Position numbers and translations under genes: made by a program
Shown here: positions 45,232 through 53,943 of the stretch, one piece after another
Layout: each line of letters begins with the position of its first letter
Position numbering within the stretch: the stretch's first letter is position 1
Source: an uncultured Muribaculaceae bacterium
GTDB lineage: Bacteria; Bacteroidota; Bacteroidia; Bacteroidales; Muribaculaceae
Assembly: GCA_934667475.1 (NCBI GenBank)
Contig: CAKUMB010000001.1
Location: forward strand, 462,234 to 526,233
Direction: 5' to 3'
DNA length: 64,000 nt
Notes under the pieces: generated by a model
Told to the model about the DNA's origin: nothing
The model's database searches: none
Seen by the model: only the letters and a program-made list of their open reading frames with translations

Positions 45232-46506
45232 ATGAAAAGACTGTTTTGCATATTAGGCATGGCTTTGGCCCTGGCCGGAAGCGCAAGCGCTGAGCAGGAG
45301 TTTCAGAATGGCATTTTTATTCTGAACGAGGACTGGTATGGACACAATGCCAGCACCATCAACTTCTACTCCTACGACACGGGCGAAATCACTTATCGGG
45401 CCTATCAGGAGGTGAACCCTGGCCGCACTCTGGGCAACACCTCGCAGTTTGCCGAACTCAGTGGCGGCAACCTGTATGTGTGCTCGAAGCAAAACTATTC
45501 TAACACAGGCGGCCGCTTCATCGTGGCCGACGCCAAGACGCTGAAGTCGAAAGTGTCGGTCGGCAATGTGGGAAGCGGCGACACGCGTGCCTGCCTCATT
45601 GTGAGCGACACCAAGGGCTACATAGGCGCCACCGATGGCGTGCATCCCTTCGACCTCTCAAATATGGCCATTGGCGATGCCATCGACGGCACTGCCGGTC
45701 AGACCTACAGCAGCCAGCCTGGCAACATGGTGTGCTGCAATGGCAAACTGCTGGTGGCTGTGCAGGGCAAGGGCATTTATGTGATTGACGTGGCCACCAA
45801 CCGCTTGCTGAAGACGGTGACTATCGACAACATAGCTTCGGTGTTTGCTGTTAATGACGACATCGTGGCGTCGGTGAACGATTGCACCTATGGTGTGCCC
45901 TCGGCATCAAATGCCGAGCGCTTTGTGCTGCTCGACCGCAACACATTCGAGCCCGCCACCACTCAGACGGTGCCCATGGCCTCGCAAAACACCTGGATGG
46001 CATGGAAAAATGCAACTCCGGCCATCGATGAGGCCAACTCCACGCTCTACTATTCGCCTGGCGAAGGCACCAACTTCATTTGCAAGTATAACCTGAAGAC
46101 TCAGGAGTTTACGCAGAATTTCATCACTTTCGACGATGGTCAGGCCATGTATGGCTCGGTGGTGGGCTACGACAAGGCCAACAACTACGTTGTGGCAACA
46201 ACGTTTGAGGACTACAGCTCGCAGAACTACTATCTGAACATATACAATGCTGCCGATGGCTCGAAGGTGAAAAGCATGAAGCTGCAAAGCGGCTACTGGT
46301 ATCCCGCAATGCTGCTGTTCGCGCCCAAGGGCACGTCAACGGGCATAGGCGAAGTCAGCACCGCCGAGAAGCAGGTGCAGAGCGTGACATACTACAACTT
46401 GGCCGGCATGGCGCAGCAGCGTCCGTTTAGCGGTGTGAACATTGTGGTCACCCGCTACACCGACGGCTCAACCACTACCTCCAAGCGCATCGCAGGCGGC
46501 AATTAA
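45232..46506 (+). CDS. Secreted DUF5074/BtuG-like beta-propeller, riboswitch-controlled
   Basis: 424 residues. Signal peptide MKRLFCILGMALALAGSASA without lipobox, then propeller blades starting NGIFILNEDWYGHNASTINF, the same opening pattern (FLLNEG-like, followed by a hydrophobic strand) as the BtuG-type protein encoded at 58491. The tail TYYNLAGMAQQRPFSGVNIV, then TRYTDGSTTTSKRI, matches the preceding protein. BtuG proteins bind cobalamin at the surface above BtuB. By position behind a cobalamin riboswitch and by fold, this is likely a B12-binding protein, but not lipidated. 33 bp after the upstream gene; a terminator follows. Confidence 0.8.
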   Translation: MKRLFCILGMALALAGSASAEQEFQNGIFILNEDWYGHNASTINFYSYDTGEITYRAYQEVNPGRTLGNTSQFAELSGGNLYVCSKQNYSNTGGRFIVADAKTLKSKVSVGNVGSGDTRACLIVSDTKGYIGATDGVHPFDLSNMAIGDAIDGTAGQTYSSQPGNMVCCNGKLLVAVQGKGIYVIDVATNRLLKTVTIDNIASVFAVNDDIVASVNDCTYGVPSASNAERFVLLDRNTFEPATTQTVPMASQNTWMAWKNATPAIDEANSTLYYSPGEGTNFICKYNLKTQEFTQNFITFDDGQAMYGSVVGYDKANNYVVATTFEDYSSQNYYLNIYNAADGSKVKSMKLQSGYWYPAMLLFAPKGTSTGIGEVSTAEKQVQSVTYYNLAGMAQQRPFSGVNIVVTRYTDGSTTTSKRIAGGN

Positions 46507-46621
46507 ACGTGTAACAAGAAATCTGCCCATATTTCCGGCATAACTATTCGCAACAATACACACAAGAAAACAATCGGCCGGAAAATTCAGGAATACACAA
46601 ATATATAGTAACATCAATCTG

Positions 46622-46658
46622 AAAAGCGTTCACCCGCGACGGGCAGAACGCTTTTTTT
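46622..46658 (+). terminator. Terminator of the B12-riboswitch gene pair
   Basis: AAAAGCGTTC/GAACGCTTTT stem with an inner CCCG/CGGG pairing and a T-run. Confidence 0.9.
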
Positions 46659-46693
46659 GTGCCATTTGCCCGGCGGCAACGGCCAAAATTGAG

Positions 46694-46701
46694 TAATTTT
46701 G
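46694..46701 (+). promoter_or_regulatory. -7 box for xpt-miaA
   Basis: TAATTTTG, 58 bp before the xpt ATG; a TTTG lies 25 bp upstream, longer than the usual spacing. Confidence 0.5.
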
Positions 46702-46759
46702 CAACACGCGCGGCGTCAGCGCCCCGCATAGGCATCAAAAAAACTACTAACTAACGGTA

Positions 46760-47335
46760 ATGAGAGAATTCAACCTGCTCAAGGAGCGCATAATGCAAGA
46801 CGGCAAGTGCTATGCCGGCGGCATACTGAAGGTGGACAGTTTCATCAACCACCAGATGGACCCCGACCTGATGAAGGCGATAGGCCACGAAATGAGTGAG
46901 CGGTTCAAGGACTGCGGTGTGAACAAAATTGTGACAATCGAGGCCAGCGGCATCGCCCCGGCCATAATGATGGGCGCTGAAATGCACCTGCCCGTGGTGT
47001 TTGTGAAGAAGAAAAGCCCCAAAACCATGCAGAATGCCCTCGTCAGCAAGGTGCACTCGTTCACCAAAGACCGCGACTACACGGTGTGCATCAGTTCCGA
47101 CTTTCTGGGCAAGGGCGACCGCATAGTCATAGTCGACGACTTTCTGGCCTACGGCAACGCCGCGCGCGGCCTCATCGACCTGGCGCAACAGGCTGGGGCC
47201 GAAATCGCCGGCTTTGGCATAATCATCGAAAAAGTGTTTCAGGAGGGTGGCAACGAGTTGCGCCGCGAGGGCTACCGTGTTGAGAGCCTCGCCCGTGTGC
47301 TGAGCCTCGACGACTGCAAGATTACGCTTGAATGA
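46760..47335 (+). CDS. xpt: Xanthine phosphoribosyltransferase
   Basis: Salvages xanthine (and guanine) to nucleotides with PRPP. 191 residues, full length for Xpt; starts MREFNLLKERIMQDGKCYAG. The PRPP motif is IVIVDDFLAYGNAARGLIDL (about residues 121-140), and IEASGIAPAIMMG and FVKKKSPKTM are the other Xpt signatures. No purine riboswitch is visible upstream. It overlaps miaA by four bases (ATGA), so they are translationally coupled. Confidence 0.95.
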   Translation: MREFNLLKERIMQDGKCYAGGILKVDSFINHQMDPDLMKAIGHEMSERFKDCGVNKIVTIEASGIAPAIMMGAEMHLPVVFVKKKSPKTMQNALVSKVHSFTKDRDYTVCISSDFLGKGDRIVIVDDFLAYGNAARGLIDLAQQAGAEIAGFGIIIEKVFQEGGNELRREGYRVESLARVLSLDDCKITLE

Positions 47336-48228
47336 GCCACACGCTTATTGTGATCACTGGCCCCACTGGAGTGGGCAAGACGGCGGCCGCCATAGGGGTG
47401 GCGCGGCACTTCGGGTGCGACATAATCAATGCCGACTCGCGCCAGGTGTTTCGCGGCCTGCCTATAGGCACCGCTGCGCCCACGCCCCAGGAGCAGGCCA
47501 TGGCGCGCCACCACTTTGTGCAGTTTCTCGACCTTGGAGAGTACTACAGCGCGTCGCAGTTTGAGGCCGATGTTATGCGCCTGCTGCCGCAATTGTGGCA
47601 GCAGGCCGACTATGCGGTGATGTGCGGCGGCTCGATGATGTATGTCGACGCCGTGTGCCGCGGCATCGACGACATTCCCACCATTAGCCCCGAGGTCAGG
47701 GCACAGGTGCTGGCCGAATATGAGGCTGGCGGACTCGAACCCGTGCTGGCCGAGCTGCAGCGGCTTGACCCTGCCTATTATGCCGAGGTCGACCGGCGCA
47801 ACACCAAGCGCGTGCTGCACGCCGTGGAAATCTGCCGCCAGGCCGGAGTGCCATATTCCACACTGCGCACAGGCCGGGCCAAGCCGCGGCCGTTCAGCAT
47901 AGTTAAGATTGGGCTCAATGTGGAGCGCCCCCAGCTGTTCGACCGCATCAACCGCCGTGTCGATGCCATGGTGGAGGCCGGCCTTGAGGCCGAGGCGCGC
48001 AGCGTGCTGCCACTTCGCCACCTGAATTCGCTCAACACTGTGGGCTACAAGGAGATGTTTGCCTACTTCGACGGCATCATGGACCGCATCACAGCCATCG
48101 AGCGCATCAAGAAAAACACGCGCGTGTATGCCAAGAAACAGCTCACATGGTATGCGCGCGACCCGCTGATGCACTGGTGCCGTCCCGACGAGGCCCTGAG
48201 CGAGGCCGTGCGCCTCACCCGCCAATGA
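47332..48228 (+). CDS. miaA: tRNA dimethylallyltransferase
   Basis: 298 residues. Transfers dimethylallyl to A37 of tRNAs reading UNN codons. P-loop VITGPTGVGKTAAAIGVAR, the tRNA/substrate segment IINADSRQVFRGLPIGTAAP, and VDRRNTKRVLHAVEICRQAG with the family Arg-rich loop. Starts within the xpt stop (ATGA overlap). The 3' end overlaps the convergent yjbQ-like gene by 14 bp, so no terminator separates them. Confidence 0.96.
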   Translation: MSHTLIVITGPTGVGKTAAAIGVARHFGCDIINADSRQVFRGLPIGTAAPTPQEQAMARHHFVQFLDLGEYYSASQFEADVMRLLPQLWQQADYAVMCGGSMMYVDAVCRGIDDIPTISPEVRAQVLAEYEAGGLEPVLAELQRLDPAYYAEVDRRNTKRVLHAVEICRQAGVPYSTLRTGRAKPRPFSIVKIGLNVERPQLFDRINRRVDAMVEAGLEAEARSVLPLRHLNSLNTVGYKEMFAYFDGIMDRITAIERIKKNTRVYAKKQLTWYARDPLMHWCRPDEALSEAVRLTRQ

Positions 48229-48628
48229 CGGTGGCCACCACGCTGCGGCGTCCGCCGTGGCGCCGCAGCTCGCACAGATATATTCCCTGCCAAGTGCCCA
48301 AATTCAGCTTCCCGTTAGTTATCGGTATTGTGATTTGCGCCCCTATCAGCGCCTGAATCGCATGGGCCGGCATGTCGTCAAGTCCCTCAAGGGTGTGCCG
48401 GTAATACGGCTCACCCTCGGGCACAAGGCGGTGCAGAATTTGGTTGAGGTCGGTGCGCACGTCGGGGTCGTAGTTCTCGTTGAGGCATATGGCTGCCGAC
48501 GTGTGCTTAAGCAGCAAGTGCAGCAGCCCCGTGCGCGGCAGTGGCGGCAGCGCGGCCTCAATCTCGCCTGTGACGAGGTGGCAGCCCTGCGGGCGCTCGC
48601 GCAAAGTGAATTCAATTTGATCAATCAT
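48215..48628 (-). CDS. YjbQ (UPF0047) family protein
   Basis: 137 residues from the ATG at 48628. Typical segments are LLHLLLKHTSAAICLNENYD with the conserved His and Asn, VRTDLNQILHRLVPEG, and QGIYLCELRRHGGRRSV near the end. E. coli YjbQ has secondary thiamine-phosphate synthase activity in vitro; its physiological role is unsettled. The longer frame to 48748 has no family similarity and would precede the TATCTTTG box at 48661-48654. Convergent with miaA. Confidence 0.93.
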   Translation of the reverse strand: MIDQIEFTLRERPQGCHLVTGEIEAALPPLPRTGLLHLLLKHTSAAICLNENYDPDVRTDLNQILHRLVPEGEPYYRHTLEGLDDMPAHAIQALIGAQITIPITNGKLNLGTWQGIYLCELRRHGGRRSVVATVIGG

Positions 48629-48653
48629 AATAGTGGAAGTGTGTAAACGCCTG

Positions 48654-48661
48654 CAAAGATA
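48654..48661 (-). promoter_or_regulatory. -7 box of the yjbQ-like gene
   Basis: Minus-strand TATCTTTG, 26 bp before the chosen start. Confidence 0.5.
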
Positions 48662-48724
48662 CCCATACCGCCACTCCCGGCCAAGCCCGCGAAGCAGTGA
48701 CGCCATTTTTTTATGGGGGAAGTG

Positions 48725-48756
48725 TTTGGTGAATGCGGCATAAAGCATTAACTTTA
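48725..48756 (+). promoter_or_regulatory. Promoter of NAGPA member 4
   Basis: TTTG (48725-48728), 20 bp, TAACTTTA (48749-48756), one base off the consensus. Confidence 0.6.
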
Positions 48757-48806
48757 CCTCAGCAAAGCAAAAAAACTATTAACAACTTAACCAAACCAAA
48801 AAAGTA

Positions 48807-51245
48807 ATGAAAAAAACAATTACTTCACTTCTTGTTGCCGCCACCATGGTCACGGCCAGCGCCGGCAACGTGATTGACCTGCGCGGCGTTGAGTATCAGG
48901 TTGACACCCTGTATCATGCCACCATTGGCCCTGGCACCACCCAAACGTCGCTGTGGCTGCACAGCGCCTCGAGCCAGCTGCGCGTGTTCTACTGCACGGT
49001 GGATATGACCAACCCCTACGTGAAGCTGCACGGTGTGGTGGCCAAGGACAAGCTGGCCGGCAACGAGACCATCTCGGGCATGGCCAAGCGCAAGGACAAG
49101 CCAGGCGAGCGCTACTTTGCCGGCATCAATGCCGACTTCTTCGCCACCAAAGGCTCTACGGGCCGCGGCGTGTCGATGGTGGGTTCGCCCGTGGGTTCAA
49201 CCGTGGTGAAAGATGTGATATTCCGTGCGCGCAACGGCGCTTCGACCTACAAGCAGTTTATTGTCGACCAGCAGGGCAATGTTTACGTCGACCCGTTCAC
49301 CTTCGGCGGCAAGGTGAAGAAGGCTGACGGCACTTCGGCCACACTGGGCGGCATCAACGCCCCCGAGAACAACAACAAGATTACTATATTCAACGACCTG
49401 TATTACGGCAGCACCAACCTGAAGGACAACGACTATGAGGTGGCCGCCGTGCTGGCCGAGGGCCAGACGTTTAAGACGGCCGGCTCGTGCAAGATGGTGG
49501 TGACGGCCGCACCGAGCAATGCTGGCGACATGACCATCGAGGCCGGCCACTACGTGCTGCACGGCAAGGGCACCGCCAGCGAGTTCATTGCCTCGCTCAA
49601 GCAGGGCGACACCATCACCGTGAGCCCCACTTGGACGGCCAACGGTGTGAAGGTGAACCCCACCGAGGTGGTGAGCGGCAACCCGAAGATTCTGGGAGGC
49701 GGTGAGGTGCTCGACAGCGAGGCCGACCGCGGCGATGCCAGCTCGTTGCACCCCCGCAGCGCCATAGGCTATGGCGACGGCGGCAACAAGGTGTATTTTA
49801 TGGTGGTTGACGGCCGCAGCGCCATTTCGGCCGGCGTGCGCACCTCGGTGCTTGGCGCCATCATGAAGTATGCGGGCGCCACCGACGCAATTAATGTGGA
49901 CGGCGGCGGTTCGTCGTGCCTCTACACCAGTGCCCTGGGTGTGCGCAACAAGCCCAGCGACGGCAATGAGCGCGCCGACGGCAACGCATTCTTCGCCACC
50001 TGCACCGCCCCCGACGACAACACGGTGGCCGCGGTGAAGTTTGTGGACTGGAAACTTGAGACTCCTAAATATGGCATCTACACGCCGCAGTTCTACGGCT
50101 ACAACCAGTATGGCATACTCGTTGACACCGACCTCAAGGGCGTGAAGCTGAGCTGCCCGGCCAGCATAGGACACGTGAGAGAGGACGGCGCATTTGTGGC
50201 CGACGGCGAGGGCTACGGCCTGCTCACAGCCACCTTTGGCGGCTCAACAGCCACTCTGCCGGTGACCGTGGGCGGATCTACAGCCAACTTGAACCTGCGC
50301 AACGACTCGGTGATTAACGACGGCTACCGCCGCTATGCCGTGGAGGTGCAGAACACATTCAACGAGAAGACCCTGCCCATCGACCCATCCGCCCTCACTT
50401 GGAGCAGCAGCGACGAGGGTGTGGTGACAATCGGCGCCAACGACGGCATACTTAAAGGCGTGGCCAACGGCGAGGCAAAGGTTACAGGCACGCTGGGCGA
50501 CTTCAAGTGCGACATGAAGGTGATGGTGGAAAAACCCGCCAAGCACGTGATGCCCATCGACCCCAACATCGACCCTTCGACATGGACATTCTCTATTAGC
50601 GGCGGCGCCAACGGCCAGGCCGAGGCCATGGGCGACGGTCTGAAGTATTCGTTCACAGGCAAGTCGTCGCGCCTCTACTACATGAACCTCAACAAGAAGA
50701 TTCGCCTGTGGAGTCTGCCCGACACGCTGCGTCTGCGCCTCAACACGGGCGGCCTGGGCGTGAAGTCGGTGGCGTTCACACTGCGCACTCCCGGCAGCAA
50801 TGCCAACAATGTGACCATCACCCCCGAAAACTTCAACCCAAATGCCGAGAACGTGATCGACGTGCCCACAGCGCTCTGGGCCGACGCCACCGACATGGCC
50901 ACCTATCCAATATCGCTAAGCACCATCCGCGTGAACCTCAACAAGACCACTGCCGGACAGCAATACACCTTGCTGTTCAACGGCATCGAGGCTGTGTATA
51001 ACATGAAGGAGCTTGGTCCCACGGCCATCGAAACCATCGATGCCGCAAGCCAGCTCACTGTGACAGCCGCCGGCGGCGTGCTCACATTCAGCCGCGCGCT
51101 CGACAGTGTGCAGGCCTACGACCTGGGCGGCCGCCTGATTGCCTCGGCCGCCGGAGCCTCTCAGCTCACAGTGGGCAAGGGTGCAATGGTGGTGGTTGCC
51201 ACCATTGGCGGCAAGACCATAGCACAAAAGTTGGTGGTGCGCTAA
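48807..51245 (+). CDS. Secreted phosphodiester glycosidase (NAGPA/DUF2233), array member 4
   Basis: 812 residues, same architecture as members 1-3. Motifs: GINADFFATKGST (Ala in place of Gly in the usual NGDFF), VVDGRSAISAGVR, INVDGGGSSCLYTSALG; FYGYNQYGILVDTDLKGVKL; Big_2 LTWSSSDEGVVTIGANDGIL; IRLWSLPDTLRLRLNTG; tail VQAYDLGGRLIASAAG. First of the three copies on the far side of the housekeeping block; it has its own promoter and a strong terminator. The NADFF change lies next to the conserved Asp, which is kept. Confidence 0.92.
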   Translation: MKKTITSLLVAATMVTASAGNVIDLRGVEYQVDTLYHATIGPGTTQTSLWLHSASSQLRVFYCTVDMTNPYVKLHGVVAKDKLAGNETISGMAKRKDKPGERYFAGINADFFATKGSTGRGVSMVGSPVGSTVVKDVIFRARNGASTYKQFIVDQQGNVYVDPFTFGGKVKKADGTSATLGGINAPENNNKITIFNDLYYGSTNLKDNDYEVAAVLAEGQTFKTAGSCKMVVTAAPSNAGDMTIEAGHYVLHGKGTASEFIASLKQGDTITVSPTWTANGVKVNPTEVVSGNPKILGGGEVLDSEADRGDASSLHPRSAIGYGDGGNKVYFMVVDGRSAISAGVRTSVLGAIMKYAGATDAINVDGGGSSCLYTSALGVRNKPSDGNERADGNAFFATCTAPDDNTVAAVKFVDWKLETPKYGIYTPQFYGYNQYGILVDTDLKGVKLSCPASIGHVREDGAFVADGEGYGLLTATFGGSTATLPVTVGGSTANLNLRNDSVINDGYRRYAVEVQNTFNEKTLPIDPSALTWSSSDEGVVTIGANDGILKGVANGEAKVTGTLGDFKCDMKVMVEKPAKHVMPIDPNIDPSTWTFSISGGANGQAEAMGDGLKYSFTGKSSRLYYMNLNKKIRLWSLPDTLRLRLNTGGLGVKSVAFTLRTPGSNANNVTITPENFNPNAENVIDVPTALWADATDMATYPISLSTIRVNLNKTTAGQQYTLLFNGIEAVYNMKELGPTAIETIDAASQLTVTAAGGVLTFSRALDSVQAYDLGGRLIASAAGASQLTVGKGAMVVVATIGGKTIAQKLVVR

Positions 51246-51275
51246 GACGCTGATCACCAACTTAGCAACGACCAC

Positions 51276-51320
51276 GGCGGCGCGGCCCCCCTCCAATTGG
51301 GGGCTGCGCCGCTTGCTTTT
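51276..51320 (+). terminator. Terminator after NAGPA member 4
   Basis: Stem GCGGCGCGGCCCCC / GGGGGCTGCGCCGC (one mismatch) followed by TTGCTTTT. Confidence 0.8.
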
Positions 51321-51347
51321 AGTGCCTACACATTTAGGCTTATTCGC

Positions 51348-51378
51348 TTTGATGCGTGCAAAAATTGGCGTAACTTTG
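51348..51378 (+). promoter_or_regulatory. Promoter of NAGPA members 5-6
   Basis: TTTG (51348-51351), 19 bp, TAACTTTG (51371-51378), a full consensus match; 53 bp before the member 5 ATG. Confidence 0.75.
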
Positions 51379-51431
51379 TGATTGGAATTTAGTAAACCCG
51401 CAACTATTAACATTAAGCAACCATTAGATAT

Positions 51432-53909
51432 ATGAAGAAAACGATTACCCATCTACTTTTGGTGGCCGCGCTGGCATTGCCCGGCATGGCTGCCGCCTCA
51501 ACCTCTTATACGATGCGCGGCGTTGAATTCAAGGCCGACACCTTGTTTCACGCCCAGATAGGCCCCGGCACCACGCAGACGTCACTGTTTCTGCGCAACG
51601 AGGAGTCGCAGCGGCAAATGTATCTGTACTACTCTCGTGTCGACCTCACCAATCCCTATGTGACGCTGCGCACCGTCAGTGGCCAAGACAAGCTGTTTGG
51701 CACCGAGCGCGTGAGCGATATGGCCAAGCGCCGCACCAAACCGGGCGAGCGCTACTACTTTGGCGTGAACGGCGACTTTTTCACTACCAGCGGTGTGTCG
51801 AAGCGCGGTGAGTCGATGGTGGGAGCCCCTACCGGGCCTTGCATTGGCGGCGGCGAGGTGTACCGTGCCCGCAACCACAACACCCGCTGGGCCCTGACCC
51901 TCAACGCCACTAAGGATGCCCTCATCGGTCACGCCGAGTTTGGAGGTTCTGTGACGCGCCCCGACGGCAAGTCGGTGTCGCTGGGAGGCATAAACACCTA
52001 TGCTGGCAACGATGCCATATATCTCTACAATCCCTACTATCTGGCGGGCACCAACGAGACGGGCGACTGCAGCGAGGTGCAAGTCCGCCTTGCTGCCGGC
52101 GAGTCGTTCCGCATAGGGCAGCCGTTTAAGGTGGTGGTGACGGGCAATCCCAGTTCGGCCACCGACATGGACATTCCCGCCGATGGCTATGTGCTGCACG
52201 GCCAGGGTTCGAAAGACTTTGACGGTGTCAACGCCAAGAGTTTTGTGGCAGGTTTGAAGCCAGGCGACGTGGTGGAGGTGAACTTCACCGTGAGCATCGA
52301 CGGCAAAAGCTTTGTACCCACCGAGATGATAGCCTCGCTGCCCATGAACCTGCGTAACGGCGAGGTGGTAGACGATGAATATCTGATGGATGAGTTCAAG
52401 AGCAACCAGCCCATCTGCGCAGTGGGTCTTGCCGACGGCGGCAAGACGGCTGTGTTTATGATGATCGACGGCCGCTCGCCCATATCCAGTGGCGCCCGGC
52501 CCACCGAGACGGGCGAAATGCTGCGCCAGCTGGGCTGCACCGATGGTCTGAGCTTCGACAGCGGCGGCTCGGCCACCTTCTACACCAGCGCTCTGGGCGT
52601 GCGCAACAAGCCCAGCGACGGTGTTGAACGCCCCGATGGCAATGGCGTGTTTGCCGTGAGCAGCGCGCCCGACGACAGCACCGTGACCGCCATCAGTTTT
52701 GTCGACTGGAGCGTGGAGGTGCCCAAATACGGCATCTACAAGCCCAAGTTCTTTGGCTACAACAAGTATGGCATGCTCATCGACACCGACCTCAAGGGCG
52801 TGAAGCTGAGTTGCCCCGAGAGTGTGGGCCACGTGCGCCAAGACAGCATATTCTTTGGCGACGGCAACGGCTTTGCCCGCCTTGTGGCCACCTATGGCGG
52901 CAGCGTCAGCACCGATGTGCCCCTCACCATAGTTGGCTCCGATGCCACACTTAGCCTTGTCAACGACTCGATAATTAACGACGGCTACCGCCGCCACGTG
53001 GTGGCGGTGCAGAACACAGCCGACGGCCGCACGCTCGCCGTCGACCCCGCCGTGCTCACCTGGAGCAGCAGCAACGAGAGCGTGGTGCGCATCGACGCCT
53101 CGACCGGATCGCTGCTGGGTGTGGCCAACGGCACCGCCACCGTCACGGGCCGCGTGGGCTCGTTTAGCGGCGACATGAGGGTGAACGTGGAAATCCCGTC
53201 GGCCCATGCCATGCCCATCGACCCGGCCCTCGACGTGACCACGTGGAAGTATTCGCAGACGGGCGGCAAGCAGCAGCAGCTCTCGGCCACCGCCGACGGC
53301 AACGGCATCGCCTACACCTATACCGGAGCCCGCGGACGCACACCCAAAATCACGCTCACCAAGGCCGTGCGCCTGTGGAGCCTGCCCGACACCGTGCGCC
53401 TGCGCATCAATCCCGGCGACGCCCCGCTGAAGAACGCCATACTCAACCTCAAGGCCAACGGACGGAGGGCCGCCTACCACACCGTGGTGCCTGAAACCGT
53501 GGTGGCCGGACAGGAGATTACGCTCGATCTGCCCACCAGCAGCTGGCTCGACACCAGCGACATGGGCGCCTTCCCCATCACGCTCAATTCCATAGCCCTC
53601 ACCATGGGCGCAAGCACTGTGGGCAAGCAATACACCATCATGCTCAACGGCATCGAGACCGTGTATGCACCCGTGCCCGTGAGCGGCGTTGAAACGGTGA
53701 TCGACAACGCCACACGCCTTGGCGTGAGCGTGACCGCAGCCGGGCTGCAATTCAGCCAGCCGGTTGACAATGCCGAACTGTGGAGTGCCGACGGACGCCT
53801 TCTGGCCCGAGGCAGCGGCTTGCAACTGACCACCACTGCCCGCGGCCTGTGTGTGCTCACCGCCACGGTTGGCGGCAAGCGCATGGCGCGCAAGGTGGTA
53901 ATCAAGTGA
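51432..53909 (+). CDS. Phosphodiester glycosidase-like protein (NAGPA/DUF2233), array member 5, with altered DGGGS motif
   Basis: 825 residues, same domain order. GVNGDFFTTSGVS and MIDGRSPISSGAR are kept, but the third motif reads LSFDSGGSATFYTSALG: Ser at 374 for the Asn, and Ser at 377 for the first Gly, of the NxDGGGS present in the other five copies (Asp 376 is kept). Later parts are normal: FFGYNKYGMLIDTDLKGVKL, LTWSSSNESVVRIDASTGSL, VRLWSLPDTVRLRINPG and tail AELWSADGRLLARGSG. It may have changed specificity or lost activity. First gene of a probable two-gene transcript with member 6, 34 bp downstream. Confidence 0.9.
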   Translation: MKKTITHLLLVAALALPGMAAASTSYTMRGVEFKADTLFHAQIGPGTTQTSLFLRNEESQRQMYLYYSRVDLTNPYVTLRTVSGQDKLFGTERVSDMAKRRTKPGERYYFGVNGDFFTTSGVSKRGESMVGAPTGPCIGGGEVYRARNHNTRWALTLNATKDALIGHAEFGGSVTRPDGKSVSLGGINTYAGNDAIYLYNPYYLAGTNETGDCSEVQVRLAAGESFRIGQPFKVVVTGNPSSATDMDIPADGYVLHGQGSKDFDGVNAKSFVAGLKPGDVVEVNFTVSIDGKSFVPTEMIASLPMNLRNGEVVDDEYLMDEFKSNQPICAVGLADGGKTAVFMMIDGRSPISSGARPTETGEMLRQLGCTDGLSFDSGGSATFYTSALGVRNKPSDGVERPDGNGVFAVSSAPDDSTVTAISFVDWSVEVPKYGIYKPKFFGYNKYGMLIDTDLKGVKLSCPESVGHVRQDSIFFGDGNGFARLVATYGGSVSTDVPLTIVGSDATLSLVNDSIINDGYRRHVVAVQNTADGRTLAVDPAVLTWSSSNESVVRIDASTGSLLGVANGTATVTGRVGSFSGDMRVNVEIPSAHAMPIDPALDVTTWKYSQTGGKQQQLSATADGNGIAYTYTGARGRTPKITLTKAVRLWSLPDTVRLRINPGDAPLKNAILNLKANGRRAAYHTVVPETVVAGQEITLDLPTSSWLDTSDMGAFPITLNSIALTMGASTVGKQYTIMLNGIETVYAPVPVSGVETVIDNATRLGVSVTAAGLQFSQPVDNAELWSADGRLLARGSGLQLTTTARGLCVLTATVGGKRMARKVVIK

Positions 53910-53943
53910 CTAACCCATCAAAAAAAACTATGAAATTTTGAGA

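Noticed and set aside
51582..53825. Minus-strand frame of 747 codons
   Set aside because: Antisense to NAGPA member 5. Its length is striking but explained by codon bias; no domain or start context.
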